A DNA stretch of 44,182 nt from Parvularcula sp. (GCA_002704915.1 PAIP01000043.1:1-44182); one strand, 5' to 3'; counted from the stretch's first letter, positions 17,802-26,567 are shown. The notes: generated from the sequence alone by a model not told the origin. Translations and numbers: made by a program.

Positions 17802-19421
17802 TCAGTTTCCTTGCAAGTCAAAATCGACAATCGGCATGGGACCCGGCGCGACGCCGAGGCGTTCCTTTTCGCTGGCGACCATCGCCTTGATCTCATCGCG
17901 CAGTTTCGCGCCGTCATAAACGACGCCATTCTTCACTACATAGTCAACGCCGCCGACACGCACGGGACGATTGGTCTCGGGGTCGAGCTTCACATGCCCT
18001 GTCCCGTAGAGCACTTTCAGGTTGGCCAACGGGTTTTGATCGACAATGACAAGGTCCGCGCGCTTGCCTACCTGAATGGAGCCGGTTTCGCCTTCGACGC
18101 CCAGGATCTTCGCGCCGTCAAGCGTGGCCGCCTTGAGAACTTCAAGGGGATGAAACCCCGCCTCGCGCAGCATCTCCATCTCTTCGACGAAACCGAAACC
18201 GTAAGTGGAATAAATATAGCCAGCGTCTTCCCCGACGCCGACCTTGCCGCCGTGGTTTTTGTAGTCCTTGATGAAGCGCATCCACAGGCGGTAATTTTCT
18301 TTCCACGCTGCTTCCTGTTCCGCGCCCCAGTCGAACCAGTAGGAGCCGTGGGCGTTGCGGTCGGGGGCATAGAACTTCCAGAGCGTCGGCATGGTGTATT
18401 CGTCATGCCATTCGGCGCGGCGCTTTCGCATCCAGTCGCGGCTTGCGGAATAAATCGAAAAGGTCGGGATGATGGAGAAGTCACGCTCCAGCAGCGTCGA
18501 CATCACTTCGTCCCAGCGCTCGGACTCCGGTCCCGCCGCCTGTTTCCAAAGTTTGCCGGCGTTTTCGAAACGGTGCTGCTCGTCATTGTAATTATAGTCG
18601 AGCGGATAGTCCTGAAGGGTCCGATCATCGAACAACGCTTCGGGCAATCCGTACCAGTGCTCCATGGAGCCGAGCCCATGCGCCGACGTGTCCATGACGT
18701 CGGCATGGGCCACATCGAGCTGCGCGTGGTGCATGGTGGTCTTGAGGCCCTGTTTTTTCGCCTCTTCGAGACCCGCCCACAAAATTTCTTCCGGCGCGCC
18801 GAAAAATTTAACGCCCACCGCGCCGTCGCGTTTCAACTGCCGAATGCGCGCCCGCGCCTCATCCGGCGTGTCGACATCGCCGGCGGTCCAGCCGCGAAAC
18901 ACCGGATAAGGATAAATATTAGGCGCGTCGATTTCATTGCGCGCGGAACGCGCGGCAACGCTTGACGTCCATGCGGCGCCGGCGCCGTTTCCAAGCTCGC
19001 GCACGGAGGTGATCCCGTGTGCGAGCCACAGTTTGAATATATAGTCCGGGGAAACGCCCTGCCCGTCATCGGGATTGTGGATATGGCCATGGAGGTTCAC
19101 GAAACCCGGCAGGAGGAACATTCCTGACGCGTCAATTTCGCGTTCGCCGGCCGCCGGACGGTTTTCCGCATCGATCGGAAGGCCCGGCGCGCCGACGGGA
19201 ACGATGCGGGTGATCTCGCCGCCCTCGACCACCACATCCGCCGGGCCAAAAGGCGGCGCCCCTGCGCCGTCGATCACCGTCACGCCGCGGATCACGAGGC
19301 GGGCATACGGCCCTTCGCCGAGACTGCGTTCGGGCACGGATTGCGCCGCCGCGGAAGCGAACAGGAATGCTGCTATCCCCACGGCAAGCGTTGAAATCTT
19401 CGCGAACTGACTGAATATCAC
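17802..19421 (-). CDS. Exported amidohydrolase family protein (imidazolonepropionase-like)
   Basis: A metal-dependent amidohydrolase of 539 residues. The start is GTG at 19421 with AAAGGGG nearby upstream; no in-frame ATG exists before the signal peptide (ending FASAAAQS). The metal-binding H-x-H lies in FVNLHGHIHN, and the C-terminal EGETGSIQVGKRADLVIVDQNPL is the conserved composite beta domain. This secreted group includes Xaa-Pro dipeptidase-like and imidazolonepropionase-like enzymes of unclear substrate. It is the first gene of a two-gene operon with the M20D enzyme and is divergent from the VIT1 transporter across 77 bases. Confidence 0.9.
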   Translation of the reverse strand: MIFSQFAKISTLAVGIAAFLFASAAAQSVPERSLGEGPYARLVIRGVTVIDGAGAPPFGPADVVVEGGEITRIVPVGAPGLPIDAENRPAAGEREIDASGMFLLPGFVNLHGHIHNPDDGQGVSPDYIFKLWLAHGITSVRELGNGAGAAWTSSVAARSARNEIDAPNIYPYPVFRGWTAGDVDTPDEARARIRQLKRDGAVGVKFFGAPEEILWAGLEEAKKQGLKTTMHHAQLDVAHADVMDTSAHGLGSMEHWYGLPEALFDDRTLQDYPLDYNYNDEQHRFENAGKLWKQAAGPESERWDEVMSTLLERDFSIIPTFSIYSASRDWMRKRRAEWHDEYTMPTLWKFYAPDRNAHGSYWFDWGAEQEAAWKENYRLWMRFIKDYKNHGGKVGVGEDAGYIYSTYGFGFVEEMEMLREAGFHPLEVLKAATLDGAKILGVEGETGSIQVGKRADLVIVDQNPLANLKVLYGTGHVKLDPETNRPVRVGGVDYVVKNGVVYDGAKLRDEIKAMVASEKERLGVAPGPMPIVDFDLQGN

Positions 19422-19498
19422 CCCAGAGCCCCTTTGTTTCGCCCACTCTAACTCATTCGCGGGAAAGGCAAAGCCCGGCGCCTCATTGGACAGCAGCT

Positions 19499-20518
19499 AT
19501 GGCGAAAGATACCCTGGAACGCTGGAAGTCGGAAAAAACCGCCGCCTATCTGAGCGCCGCCGTCGCGCGCGCCGAGCCCACGGCCGCCGGGAAAAAGCTT
19601 TTCACGGGTATGGCCAAGGCGGCTGAGGAACAAGCCGCGATTATCGCAAAGGATTTCGAAGCGCCGTCATTCTCACCGTCTCCGCGCGTACAGCTAATCG
19701 CCTGGCTTGTCCGCAAATTCGGACCGCGTGCGATGAGGCCGATCCTTGCGGCCGTGAAAGTGCGCGGCGTTTCCTTTTATTCAGGCCCCGTCATCCGGCC
19801 CGGTCACCCTATGCCAACGGATGTCGAGAAAATCGGCCAGCGCCATCAAACCGGCGCGGGGTCGCTTCGCGCCGCGGTGTTCGGGGTCAATGACGGCCTC
19901 ATCTCGAATACCTCGCTTGTTATGGGCGTGTCGGGAGCGGCGCTCGCAACAGAGGACATCGTGCTCACCGGCGTCGCAGGCCTGCTCGCAGGCGCATTTT
20001 CCATGTCCGCGGGGGAATATGTTTCCGTGCGCTCACAGCGGGAAATGTATGAGCATCAAATTTCACAGGAACGCGAAGAGCTTGAGCTTTATCCGGAAGA
20101 AGAGGCCGAAGAACTCGCGCTCATCTACCATGCGCGCGGCATGGCGCTCGACGACGCGCGAAACTTTGCGCAGGATCTCATCAAAGATCATGATGCAGCA
20201 CTGGACGCGCTGACACGCGAAGAGCTGGGACTCGATCCCGACAATCTCGGATCGCCTGTCGGCGCGGCGGTGTCTTCCTTTCTCGCATTCACCTGCGGCG
20301 CCATCATTCCGTTGACGCCATTCCTTTTCGGCGCAGCGTCTGCGGCCATTCCCATCGCAGCAGCGCTCGCCGGCGTCAGCCTTTTCGCAATCGGCGCTGC
20401 GTTAAGTTTATTCTCGGGCAAAAGCGCAGTCGCTGGCGGCCTGCGCATGGCCGTCATCGGCGCCATGGCTGGTGGCGCAACCTATTTCATCGGTTCCCTG
20501 TTTGGCGCCGCGGTTTAA
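19499..20518 (+). CDS. VIT1/CCC1 family metal transporter with ferritin-like N-terminus
   Basis: An inner-membrane iron or manganese transporter of 339 residues. Residues 1-55 form a helical stretch that resembles the rubrerythrin-like domain fused to some VIT1/CCC1 proteins. A linker with FGPRAMRPILAAVKVRG follows, then the VIT domain, where AAVFGVNDGLISNTSLVMGVSGA, GAFSMSAGEYVSVRSQREM and the cytoplasmic EREELELYPEEEAEEL segment are the family signatures. In the N-terminal domain the expected E-x-x-H ligand reads EEQA, so the di-iron site may be lost. Its stop overlaps the convergent SDR gene by TTAA. Confidence 0.88.
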   Translation: MAKDTLERWKSEKTAAYLSAAVARAEPTAAGKKLFTGMAKAAEEQAAIIAKDFEAPSFSPSPRVQLIAWLVRKFGPRAMRPILAAVKVRGVSFYSGPVIRPGHPMPTDVEKIGQRHQTGAGSLRAAVFGVNDGLISNTSLVMGVSGAALATEDIVLTGVAGLLAGAFSMSAGEYVSVRSQREMYEHQISQEREELELYPEEEAEELALIYHARGMALDDARNFAQDLIKDHDAALDALTREELGLDPDNLGSPVGAAVSSFLAFTCGAIIPLTPFLFGAASAAIPIAAALAGVSLFAIGAALSLFSGKSAVAGGLRMAVIGAMAGGATYFIGSLFGAAV

Positions 20519-21492
20519 GCCGACGCCGCCAGCACCATGTCTTCCGTCATGGCCCAGAGCCGCTTGGCGCCGTCGTCATCCACAGCCCATTCGGCGACAT
20601 TGACCCAACGCGGCGCTTCCGGCGTCGACATGGCGGCGATGTCGCAATCTTCGCAATATTCGCCGCCGCGATTGTCAAGCAGTGGGCTCGTCGCCGCCCA
20701 CAGCAGGGTCGCGGCGCCTTCCGAAGGCGATTTCACATAGTCGCGCGCTTCATCGGAAAGCCCGCCCCCCGGCTTCACCCAGCCTATGGCGATGAGTTCT
20801 TCTTCCGTAATATGGCGCTGGATGTCTGTGAACACAGGCCCGGGATGCACGGAGAAGGATTTGACGCCGTCCCTAGCGCGGCGATTATTGAGCTCCAGGG
20901 CAAACAGCGCATTCGCAGTTTTCGACTGCGCATAGGCGAGCCATTTGTCATAGGGCTCTTTTTCGAAATGAATGTCGTCCCAGCGCATCCGGCAGCGCTT
21001 ATGGCCCACAGACGAGGTGGTCACCACCCGCGCGCCGCCGCCATTCAACAGATACGGCATCAATTCACGCGTGAAGACAAAGTGGCCCATATGATTGACG
21101 GCGAATTGATATTCCCAGCCCGGCCCGACACGCGTTTCGGGACAGGCCATCACGCCGGCATTGTTGAACAGAAGATCGACGCTGTTGTGACCGTCGCCGA
21201 TCTCCGCCGCCGCTTCATAAACGCTGGTGAGATTGGCGAGGTCCATTTCGAGGGTCGCCACCGCAAGCCCTGCTGACGCAAAAGCCTCATCGGCTTTACG
21301 TTTGTCGCGCGCGGGCGCAACGACCTCGGCGCCGGCTTTCGTGAGGGCCTTCACAACCTCAAGACCAATTCCAGAATAACCGCCAGTGACGACGGCGGTT
21401 TTCCCGTCGAGGCGGACGCCCTCCATGATTTCGGCGGCAGGCGTATGGGGCGTGAAGCCGGTCCCCAAAGGCTTCTGGTTCTGAGTGGCCAT
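20515..21492 (-). CDS. SDR family oxidoreductase, retinol dehydrogenase-like
   Basis: A cytosolic NAD(P)-dependent dehydrogenase of 325 residues. TGGYSGIGLEVVKAL is the coenzyme-binding motif, NNAGVM is present, Ser of VTTSSVGH and YAQSK give the catalytic set. The length beyond 300 and the N-terminal extension before the Rossmann fold resemble the WW-domain oxidoreductase/retinol dehydrogenase branch. The substrate is unknown. The gene is divergent from the blaI-type regulator across 187 bases and could share that control region, though the two operator boxes lie nearer the regulator. Confidence 0.9.
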   Translation of the reverse strand: MATQNQKPLGTGFTPHTPAAEIMEGVRLDGKTAVVTGGYSGIGLEVVKALTKAGAEVVAPARDKRKADEAFASAGLAVATLEMDLANLTSVYEAAAEIGDGHNSVDLLFNNAGVMACPETRVGPGWEYQFAVNHMGHFVFTRELMPYLLNGGGARVVTTSSVGHKRCRMRWDDIHFEKEPYDKWLAYAQSKTANALFALELNNRRARDGVKSFSVHPGPVFTDIQRHITEEELIAIGWVKPGGGLSDEARDYVKSPSEGAATLLWAATSPLLDNRGGEYCEDCDIAAMSTPEAPRWVNVAEWAVDDDGAKRLWAMTEDMVLAASA

Positions 21493-21615
21493 CTTAAAAA
21501 AGCTTTCTGGAAAACGGCATTAGATGACTAACTATGGCCGAGGCATAACAAGACGCGTCTTTCGGCGCAAATATGCGCCCTGAGCCAAATCGACCTTCTG
21601 ACGCGACGAAATCTA

Positions 21616-21654
21616 TTGACTACAGATGTAATCCCTGACATGCCTACAACTGTA
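21616..21654 (+). promoter_or_regulatory. Tandem BlaI/MecI-type operator boxes
   Basis: TACAGATGTA at 21621-21630 and TACAACTGTA at 21645-21654 both fit TACA-N2-TGTA, the dyad recognised by BlaI/MecI/CopY repressors. Their centres are 24 bases apart, and a -35-like TTGACT (21616-21621) overlaps the first. They precede the regulator start at 21680, so autoregulation is expected. The -10 element is not clear. Confidence 0.8.
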
Positions 21655-21679
21655 GTCATGGCAGGCGACCCTATTCCTT

Positions 21680-22057
21680 ATGGCGAAACAGATCACGAAA
21701 GCGGAATTCCAGATTATGGATGTTCTGTGGGCCGAAAGCCCGCTGGCGGCGGCGACGGTCGCCGACAGGCTGGCCGGGGAAACCGGCTGGAGTCTCAAAA
21801 CCGTAAAGACGCTTCTTTCCCGTCTCGTGGAAAAAGGCGCCGTCGCTCATGAGCCTGACGGCCGACGCTATCTCTATCGTCCGAAAGTCACCCGCAAGGC
21901 TTACGCCCGCCGCGCCGCGCAACATCTCGCCGACCAGCTTTTCGGCGGACGCGCCGCGCCCTTGGTCGCGCATCTGGCGGAAAGCAAGGGCCTGACAAGC
22001 GACGATCTTGAAGAACTGGAAAATCTGATCGGGGAGTTGAAACGTGACGGCCATTGA
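21680..22057 (+). CDS. blaI: BlaI/MecI/CopY family repressor
   Basis: A winged-helix repressor of 125 residues. ITKAEFQIMDVLWAESPLAAATVADRL and WSLKTVKTLLSRLVEKGAV form the family's DNA-binding domain, and RRYLYRPKVTR is the wing. In known systems the repressor dimer is inactivated after cleavage triggered by the membrane metalloprotease BlaR1, whose gene follows with a 14-base overlap. Two TACA-N2-TGTA boxes stand directly upstream. The Shine-Dalgarno sequence is weak, consistent with low repressor levels. The blaI name is by family; the regulon need not be beta-lactam resistance. Confidence 0.92.
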   Translation: MAKQITKAEFQIMDVLWAESPLAAATVADRLAGETGWSLKTVKTLLSRLVEKGAVAHEPDGRRYLYRPKVTRKAYARRAAQHLADQLFGGRAAPLVAHLAESKGLTSDDLEELENLIGELKRDGH

Positions 22058-23681
22058 CCTTCTCCGCTGGCTCGGCGAGACCTCGCTGGCGATCAGCATC
22101 TTGACCCTCCTGGTGCTGATCATCCGGAAGCCTTTTGCAAGACTATTCGGCGCAAGGGCGGCTTATGCGCTGTGGCTGGCGCCCCCTGCGCGGCTATTCC
22201 TTCCCGAATTGAAATTGCTTCCGGCGCCCGATGCGGCGCTGCCTATGACCGAACCCCTCGCCGAACCCGCCCCCGTAACTGCAGCGCAGGGTTGGGATAC
22301 GGTGGTTTCGCCGCTCCCCTCCAATGTTGAGTTTTTCACGAACGGTTTCGACTGGCTCGCTCTCGCCGCCGGCGCCGGGCTGTTTTTATGGGCTGCGGTC
22401 GCTGTCGCCTTGTTCTCATTCGCTCTCGAACGCCAGGGCGAGTATTTACGCGCGCGTCTCGCAGTATCGACGCCTGCGTCCCCTGCCATCGCTGCGATGG
22501 CGCAGGCGATCGCCAAGGAACTGCGCCTTGCTCGCGTTCCGCAAATCCGCGTCAGCATGGATGACGAGGACGGTCCCTGCCTGGTCGGGCTGTTTCGTCC
22601 GGTGATCTTCCTGCCCGCCGGGTTTGATACCACTTACGCTCCTGCCGAACGACGCCTCGTCCTCGCTCATGAACTCGCTCATGTGGCGCGTGGAGATATG
22701 GCGGCAACGCTCGCAGCGCTGGCGTTCAAGGCGGCCCAGTGGCCGAACCCGCTCGCCCATCTCTTCTTCGGCATTTTCCGCACGGACCAGGAAGCCGCCT
22801 GCGACGCTTTCGTGCTCGCGCGTTGCGGCGGCGGGGAAGGCAATTACGCCGCCGCCATTCTGAAATCCATCCGTCGAGAGATTCACGCGCCGCAAGCCGC
22901 GCTCGCCCTCGCCCACCCCGTCAAGGAGAGAATTATGTTGCTTAAGTCACGTAAAAAAAGTTCCGCCCGCCTCGCCGCCGGCGCCGCCGCCGCAGCGATC
23001 TTCACCGCCGTCAGCCTCGCCGCCACGGCCTCCTACGGCTTCGCGGAAACGCAAGACACGCAAACGCGTCAAGAGACCAAAAAGAAATCCTACGGCCGAA
23101 CCGTCATTTCCGTAGACGAAGGCGAAACGCTGGAAATCCCGGGTTATGACAACGCGACAATGATCGACGTCGAACGCAAGGACGGCGTCCGCACGGTTCG
23201 CGTTTATGGCGATAACAGAAAACTGCTTACCGAGAATGTCTATGGACCGGCGCAAACCATGCCCTATGACGAGGTGGTCGTCGTGAAAAACGGCGAACGG
23301 AAGACAATCAACATCAATGGCGAAGCTCGTCCGGCGCATCCCGCGGAACCCGTTGCGCCAGTCCCCCCTGTGCCGGGCGCCGCCTATCAAGTCATCGTCG
23401 CAGGCGATGCGGGCGAGCATGACATCACCATGGAGACCTGCAACAACGCCCCGGTTAACGGTCCTATCGTCATGGCCTGGAAAAGCACGGACGGCGAAGA
23501 AACCATAACGCGCGAGGTCATCTGCCTGGACGACAAAGAGACGGACCCCAAAAAACGCGCCGAGAACCTCCGCAAAATGATTGCGCAACTGGAAGAAAAC
23601 GCCAAGCGCGAGGAAGAGCGCCGCGAAGCGATGATCGCCAGGCTGAAGGAACAACTGAAAGAGACGGAAAAGCAGCAATAA
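22044..23681 (+). CDS. BlaR1-like M56 family membrane metallopeptidase
   Basis: A membrane zinc protease of 545 residues that probably inactivates the adjacent repressor. The start is GTG at 22044 with GGGGAG upstream. Three hydrophobic segments lie before residue 130, then the M56 protease domain with HELAH at 209-213 and E250-A-A-C-D254 as third ligand region, and another hydrophobic segment near 305-335. The C-terminus is unlike classical BlaR1: there is no penicillin-binding S-x-x-K sensor domain. It has instead a Val/Glu-rich beta-type segment, a Pro-rich linker and a charged coiled coil from about 500 to the end. The inducing signal is therefore probably not a beta-lactam bound in the usual way. 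Confidence 0.88.
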   Translation: MTAIDLLRWLGETSLAISILTLLVLIIRKPFARLFGARAAYALWLAPPARLFLPELKLLPAPDAALPMTEPLAEPAPVTAAQGWDTVVSPLPSNVEFFTNGFDWLALAAGAGLFLWAAVAVALFSFALERQGEYLRARLAVSTPASPAIAAMAQAIAKELRLARVPQIRVSMDDEDGPCLVGLFRPVIFLPAGFDTTYAPAERRLVLAHELAHVARGDMAATLAALAFKAAQWPNPLAHLFFGIFRTDQEAACDAFVLARCGGGEGNYAAAILKSIRREIHAPQAALALAHPVKERIMLLKSRKKSSARLAAGAAAAAIFTAVSLAATASYGFAETQDTQTRQETKKKSYGRTVISVDEGETLEIPGYDNATMIDVERKDGVRTVRVYGDNRKLLTENVYGPAQTMPYDEVVVVKNGERKTININGEARPAHPAEPVAPVPPVPGAAYQVIVAGDAGEHDITMETCNNAPVNGPIVMAWKSTDGEETITREVICLDDKETDPKKRAENLRKMIAQLEENAKREEERREAMIARLKEQLKETEKQQ

Positions 23682-23700
23682 GGCTTGGCGTCTGCTTCGC

Positions 23701-23724
23701 AAAAGGGCCCTTCGGGGCCTTTTT
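23701..23724 (+). terminator. Intrinsic terminator after the BlaR1-like gene
   Basis: AAAAGGGCCC, a TTCG loop, then GGGGCC-type complement and a run of five T form a stem with one bulged G. It lies 20 bases after the stop at 23681 and separates the regulator pair from the serine hydrolase gene. Confidence 0.75.
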
Positions 23725-23741
23725 CTCATTTTAACGACGGA

Positions 23742-23764
23742 ATATCGCGATATCTCCGTATAAC
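23742..23764 (+). promoter_or_regulatory. Palindrome and -10-like box before the serine hydrolase gene
   Basis: ATATCGCGATAT at 23742-23753 is a perfect 12-base palindrome, followed by TATAAC at 23759-23764. The pair lies 28 bases upstream of the ATG at 23792 and could be an operator overlapping a promoter. No good -35 box was seen. Confidence 0.4.
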
Positions 23765-23791
23765 CGGAACCATGGCATTCCGGAGGGCAGA

Positions 23792-25222
23792 ATGAAGGCA
23801 TTGACGCACCCCATCCTTGCGGCCGCAATGTTCTTCTGCGCGGCGACGGGAGAAGGTCTCGCCGGAGAGAAGGAAGCCCAGGCGCTTCTCGACGCAATCG
23901 CAGATATGTCAGGCGCGCCGGGATTAAGCGCCGCCGTTTCACAAAACGGGATTATGATCTGGGCCGGGCAATCCGGCTTTGCAGACCTGGAGCGCAAAAA
24001 ACCCGTTACGCAAACCACGCGCTTTCGCATTGCAAGCGTGTCGAAACTCCTCACGGCCGCGCTTACACTGAAACTGTCGGAGAAGGGTCTACTAAATCTT
24101 GATGAAGATATTCGGACCTATGTTCCTGACTGGCCGGATCATGACGGCGGTGTGATCACGCTTCGGCAATTGGCGGCCCACACCTCCGGCATCGCCCATT
24201 ACGGCGCCGGTGACAGGGGAACGCCCTTCAACGAAGACGATACGCTGAATGACTCGCTGGCCATCTACGCACATAAGCCGCTGCTCTTTGCGCCGGGTAA
24301 AGCCTACAATTACAGCTCCTACGGCTATGCGCTTATGGGCGCAGCCATCGAGAACGCCGCCGGCTCATCGTTTGAAGAGGCGCTATCTGTAAACCTCATC
24401 GAACCGCTTTCGCTCAGACGGACGAGCATAGAAGACATCAGCAACCTTCCTGAAGAAGCCTCGCGGCTTTACCGTCAAGGCGGCGCAACTCTGACGCCCA
24501 ATGATCAACGCGCTGTTCTTGGCGCGACTGGCGTTCTGAGCACGCCCGGCGATCTTGTGCGATTTGCCGACGCTTATATGCGGGGCGACATCATCAGTTC
24601 TGAACTTGTCGCACAATCCCTCACGCCCGCAATATTGAACAATGGCGCTCCGGTCGATGCCGGAAGATTTAAAGTTGGGTTTGGCTGGCGCATCGGCGAA
24701 AACTGGGAGACGGAAACAGTGTTCCATCATGCCGGCCTGACGCCCGGCGCCAGGTCGATCCTGACCGTCAACGCCTCCCGCAAGCTCTCGGCCGCGCTGC
24801 TCTCCAACGCCTCATGGACGTCGCGCATCGAGACGACCGGCGAGTTGATCGCGACGGCGGCGGCGGAAAATCCGGACAGGGAAACCTGCCCGACCGGCGA
24901 GTGGCGGTATGAAGGGATATTCGCATCAGACCCTGACGCCTATCCCGAAACGCCCAATGCAGAAGGAAGCCTTGGCATCGTCCTTTACGAGGACGTTTGC
25001 CGAATGACTCTCGCCCCGCAAGGAGAACTCGCGGCCTGGCTTGCGCAATTGCGCAATGACGCGACGGAAATGACCGCCGTTATGGTTGCAGAAAGGCCGA
25101 CCGGCGCCGTCTTCGCAGTTGCAACACCGTGGGGCGCGTTTCCGCTCTATTTCTCTGAAACTGCATTGGCGCTAAAAGGCGATTTTGCCGGGCGGACGGT
25201 GGACCTCTCTCTGCATCGCTGA
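23792..25222 (+). CDS. Exported serine hydrolase, beta-lactamase (class C/S12) fold
   Basis: A penicillin-recognising-fold hydrolase of 476 residues with a signal peptide (about 1-24). Catalytic elements are S82-V-S-K85 in FRIASVSK, Y174-S-S176 in AYNYSSYGYA and H313-A-G in HHAGLTPG. A C-terminal extension of roughly 110 residues after the catalytic domain has a beta-rich look, as in esterase/DD-peptidase-like members. GGAGGG precedes the ATG. It sits directly behind the BlaI/BlaR1-type pair but after a terminator, so co-regulation is possible but not shown. It lacks the K-T-G of true class C beta-lactamases, so resistance is not implied. Confidence 0.88.
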   Translation: MKALTHPILAAAMFFCAATGEGLAGEKEAQALLDAIADMSGAPGLSAAVSQNGIMIWAGQSGFADLERKKPVTQTTRFRIASVSKLLTAALTLKLSEKGLLNLDEDIRTYVPDWPDHDGGVITLRQLAAHTSGIAHYGAGDRGTPFNEDDTLNDSLAIYAHKPLLFAPGKAYNYSSYGYALMGAAIENAAGSSFEEALSVNLIEPLSLRRTSIEDISNLPEEASRLYRQGGATLTPNDQRAVLGATGVLSTPGDLVRFADAYMRGDIISSELVAQSLTPAILNNGAPVDAGRFKVGFGWRIGENWETETVFHHAGLTPGARSILTVNASRKLSAALLSNASWTSRIETTGELIATAAAENPDRETCPTGEWRYEGIFASDPDAYPETPNAEGSLGIVLYEDVCRMTLAPQGELAAWLAQLRNDATEMTAVMVAERPTGAVFAVATPWGAFPLYFSETALALKGDFAGRTVDLSLHR

Positions 25223-25290
25223 CGGCCCCCCTTTCCCGGAACCTTGCAACTCGTCTAGGCTTTCCGGAAAAGTCTACGGGAGGAAGCTCG

Positions 25291-26346
25291 ATGGCCGCAG
25301 CAACCGTGGAGAGCCTTCCGCCCGGCGGCGCTCACGAGACCGATGTCATCATTGTCGGGGCGGGTCCTTGCGGTCTTTTCGCGGTGTTCGAACTCGGCCT
25401 GCTCGGCATCAAGGCGCATCTCATTGACATTCTGGACAAGCCCGGCGGTCAGGCGGCCGAGCTCTATCCGGAAAAGCCGATCCTCGACATACCCGCCATT
25501 AAGTCGATCACCGGCGAGCAACTCACGAAGCAACTGCTCGAACAAATCGAACCCTTCGGCGCGAAGTTCCATATGAACGAGATGGCCGTGTCGCTGGACA
25601 GGACGCCAGAGGGCAAATGGACCATTGCAACCGATCTCGGCACGACGATCACAGCGCCAGTGATCGTGATCGCGGCGGGCGGCGGTTCTTTCCAGCCGAA
25701 AAAACCGCCCATCCCCGGCGTTGATGACTTTGAAGGCCGATCGGTTTTCTACGCGGTGCGCGAGCGCGAGGCCTTCAAGGGCAAGACGCTTGTGATCGCC
25801 GGCGGCGGGGATTCCGCCCTCGACTGGACCCTGAACCTCCAGCCCATCGCCAAATCCGTGACGCTTGTACATCGCCGCCCGGATTTTCGCGCCGCCCCGG
25901 ACAGCGTTGAGAAAATGCACGCCCTCGCCAATGAGGAGAAAATCGAATTCCACGTGGCCCAGATCAAAGGGCTGAAAGGCGAAGAAGGCCGCATCAGCGC
26001 TGTCTCCGTCGAAAGCGATAAGGGCGGCGCCTATGACATCCCCTGCGACGCCCTCCTCGCCTTTTACGGCCTTACCATGAAGCTCGGCCCGATCGCCGAG
26101 TTCGGCCTCAACCTCACCGAAAACCGCATCGAGGTGGACACGGAAAAGTTCGAAACCTCCGTGCCGGGCATCTTCTGCATCGGCGACATGGCTTCGTATC
26201 CGGGCAAGCTCAAGCTGATCCTGTCAGGCTTTCACGAGGCGGCGCTCATGTCCCACGGGGCCTTTCACTACGTCTTTCCTGACAAGAAGCTCAAATTCCA
26301 GCACACCACGTCGGCCAAGGGCCTGCAGGCCCAGATCGGCGGCTGA
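25291..26346 (+). CDS. Ferredoxin-NADP+ reductase, TrxB-like type
   Basis: A cytosolic flavoprotein of 351 residues moving electrons between NADPH and ferredoxin or flavodoxin. The FAD motif VIIVGAGPCGLFAVFELG lies near residue 15 and GGQAAELYPEKPILDIPA follows, a segment typical of the YumC-like FNR group. The NADPH motif is VIAGGGDSALDWTL and the FAD-closing motif is GIFCIGDMASYPGKLKLILSGFHEAA. The C-x-x-C of thioredoxin reductases is absent, which separates it from TrxB. GGGAGG precedes the ATG. It follows the serine hydrolase by 68 bases. Confidence 0.92.
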   Translation: MAAATVESLPPGGAHETDVIIVGAGPCGLFAVFELGLLGIKAHLIDILDKPGGQAAELYPEKPILDIPAIKSITGEQLTKQLLEQIEPFGAKFHMNEMAVSLDRTPEGKWTIATDLGTTITAPVIVIAAGGGSFQPKKPPIPGVDDFEGRSVFYAVREREAFKGKTLVIAGGGDSALDWTLNLQPIAKSVTLVHRRPDFRAAPDSVEKMHALANEEKIEFHVAQIKGLKGEEGRISAVSVESDKGGAYDIPCDALLAFYGLTMKLGPIAEFGLNLTENRIEVDTEKFETSVPGIFCIGDMASYPGKLKLILSGFHEAALMSHGAFHYVFPDKKLKFQHTTSAKGLQAQIGG

Positions 26347-26359
26347 AGCGCAGACCTGT

Positions 26360-26482
26360 TTCAGCATCACCGTCCTTCGAGACGCCCACCCTTTCTTCAT
26401 CCTGAGGGCGCGGATGAAATGCGCGCGGACTCGAAGGGCGAAGAAAGGGTGGGCTCCTCAGGATGAAGAAGGTGATGCTGAA
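26360..26482. repeat. Complex palindromic repeat element, copy 2
   Basis: Same layout as the copy at 14654. A is 26374-26381 with A' 26430-26437 (8 bp). B is 26384-26398 with B' 26440-26454 (15 bp perfect). C is 26395-26407 with C' 26456-26468 (13 bp perfect). An outer pair D 26360-26371 with D' 26471-26482 (12 bp perfect) encloses everything. Segment B differs in sequence from copy 1 yet stays complementary within this copy. Confidence 0.85.
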
Positions 26483-26567
26483 CTCTTCGGCCGGCGTTCC
26501 CACTCTCTTCGCGGCTGCAAAATGACCTTTGTCCATACCCGTGCTACACACCCGCCGGGGATGCGTG

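Noticed and set aside
17739-18965. Open frame of 408 codons antisense to the two amidohydrolase genes
   Set aside because: It crosses the junction of two well-supported genes and shows no domain or signal. It is a by-product of GC-rich codons.
21680-25222. Functional beta-lactam resistance locus
   Set aside because: The BlaR1-like protein lacks the penicillin sensor and the hydrolase has H-A-G instead of K-T-G, so resistance cannot be claimed.
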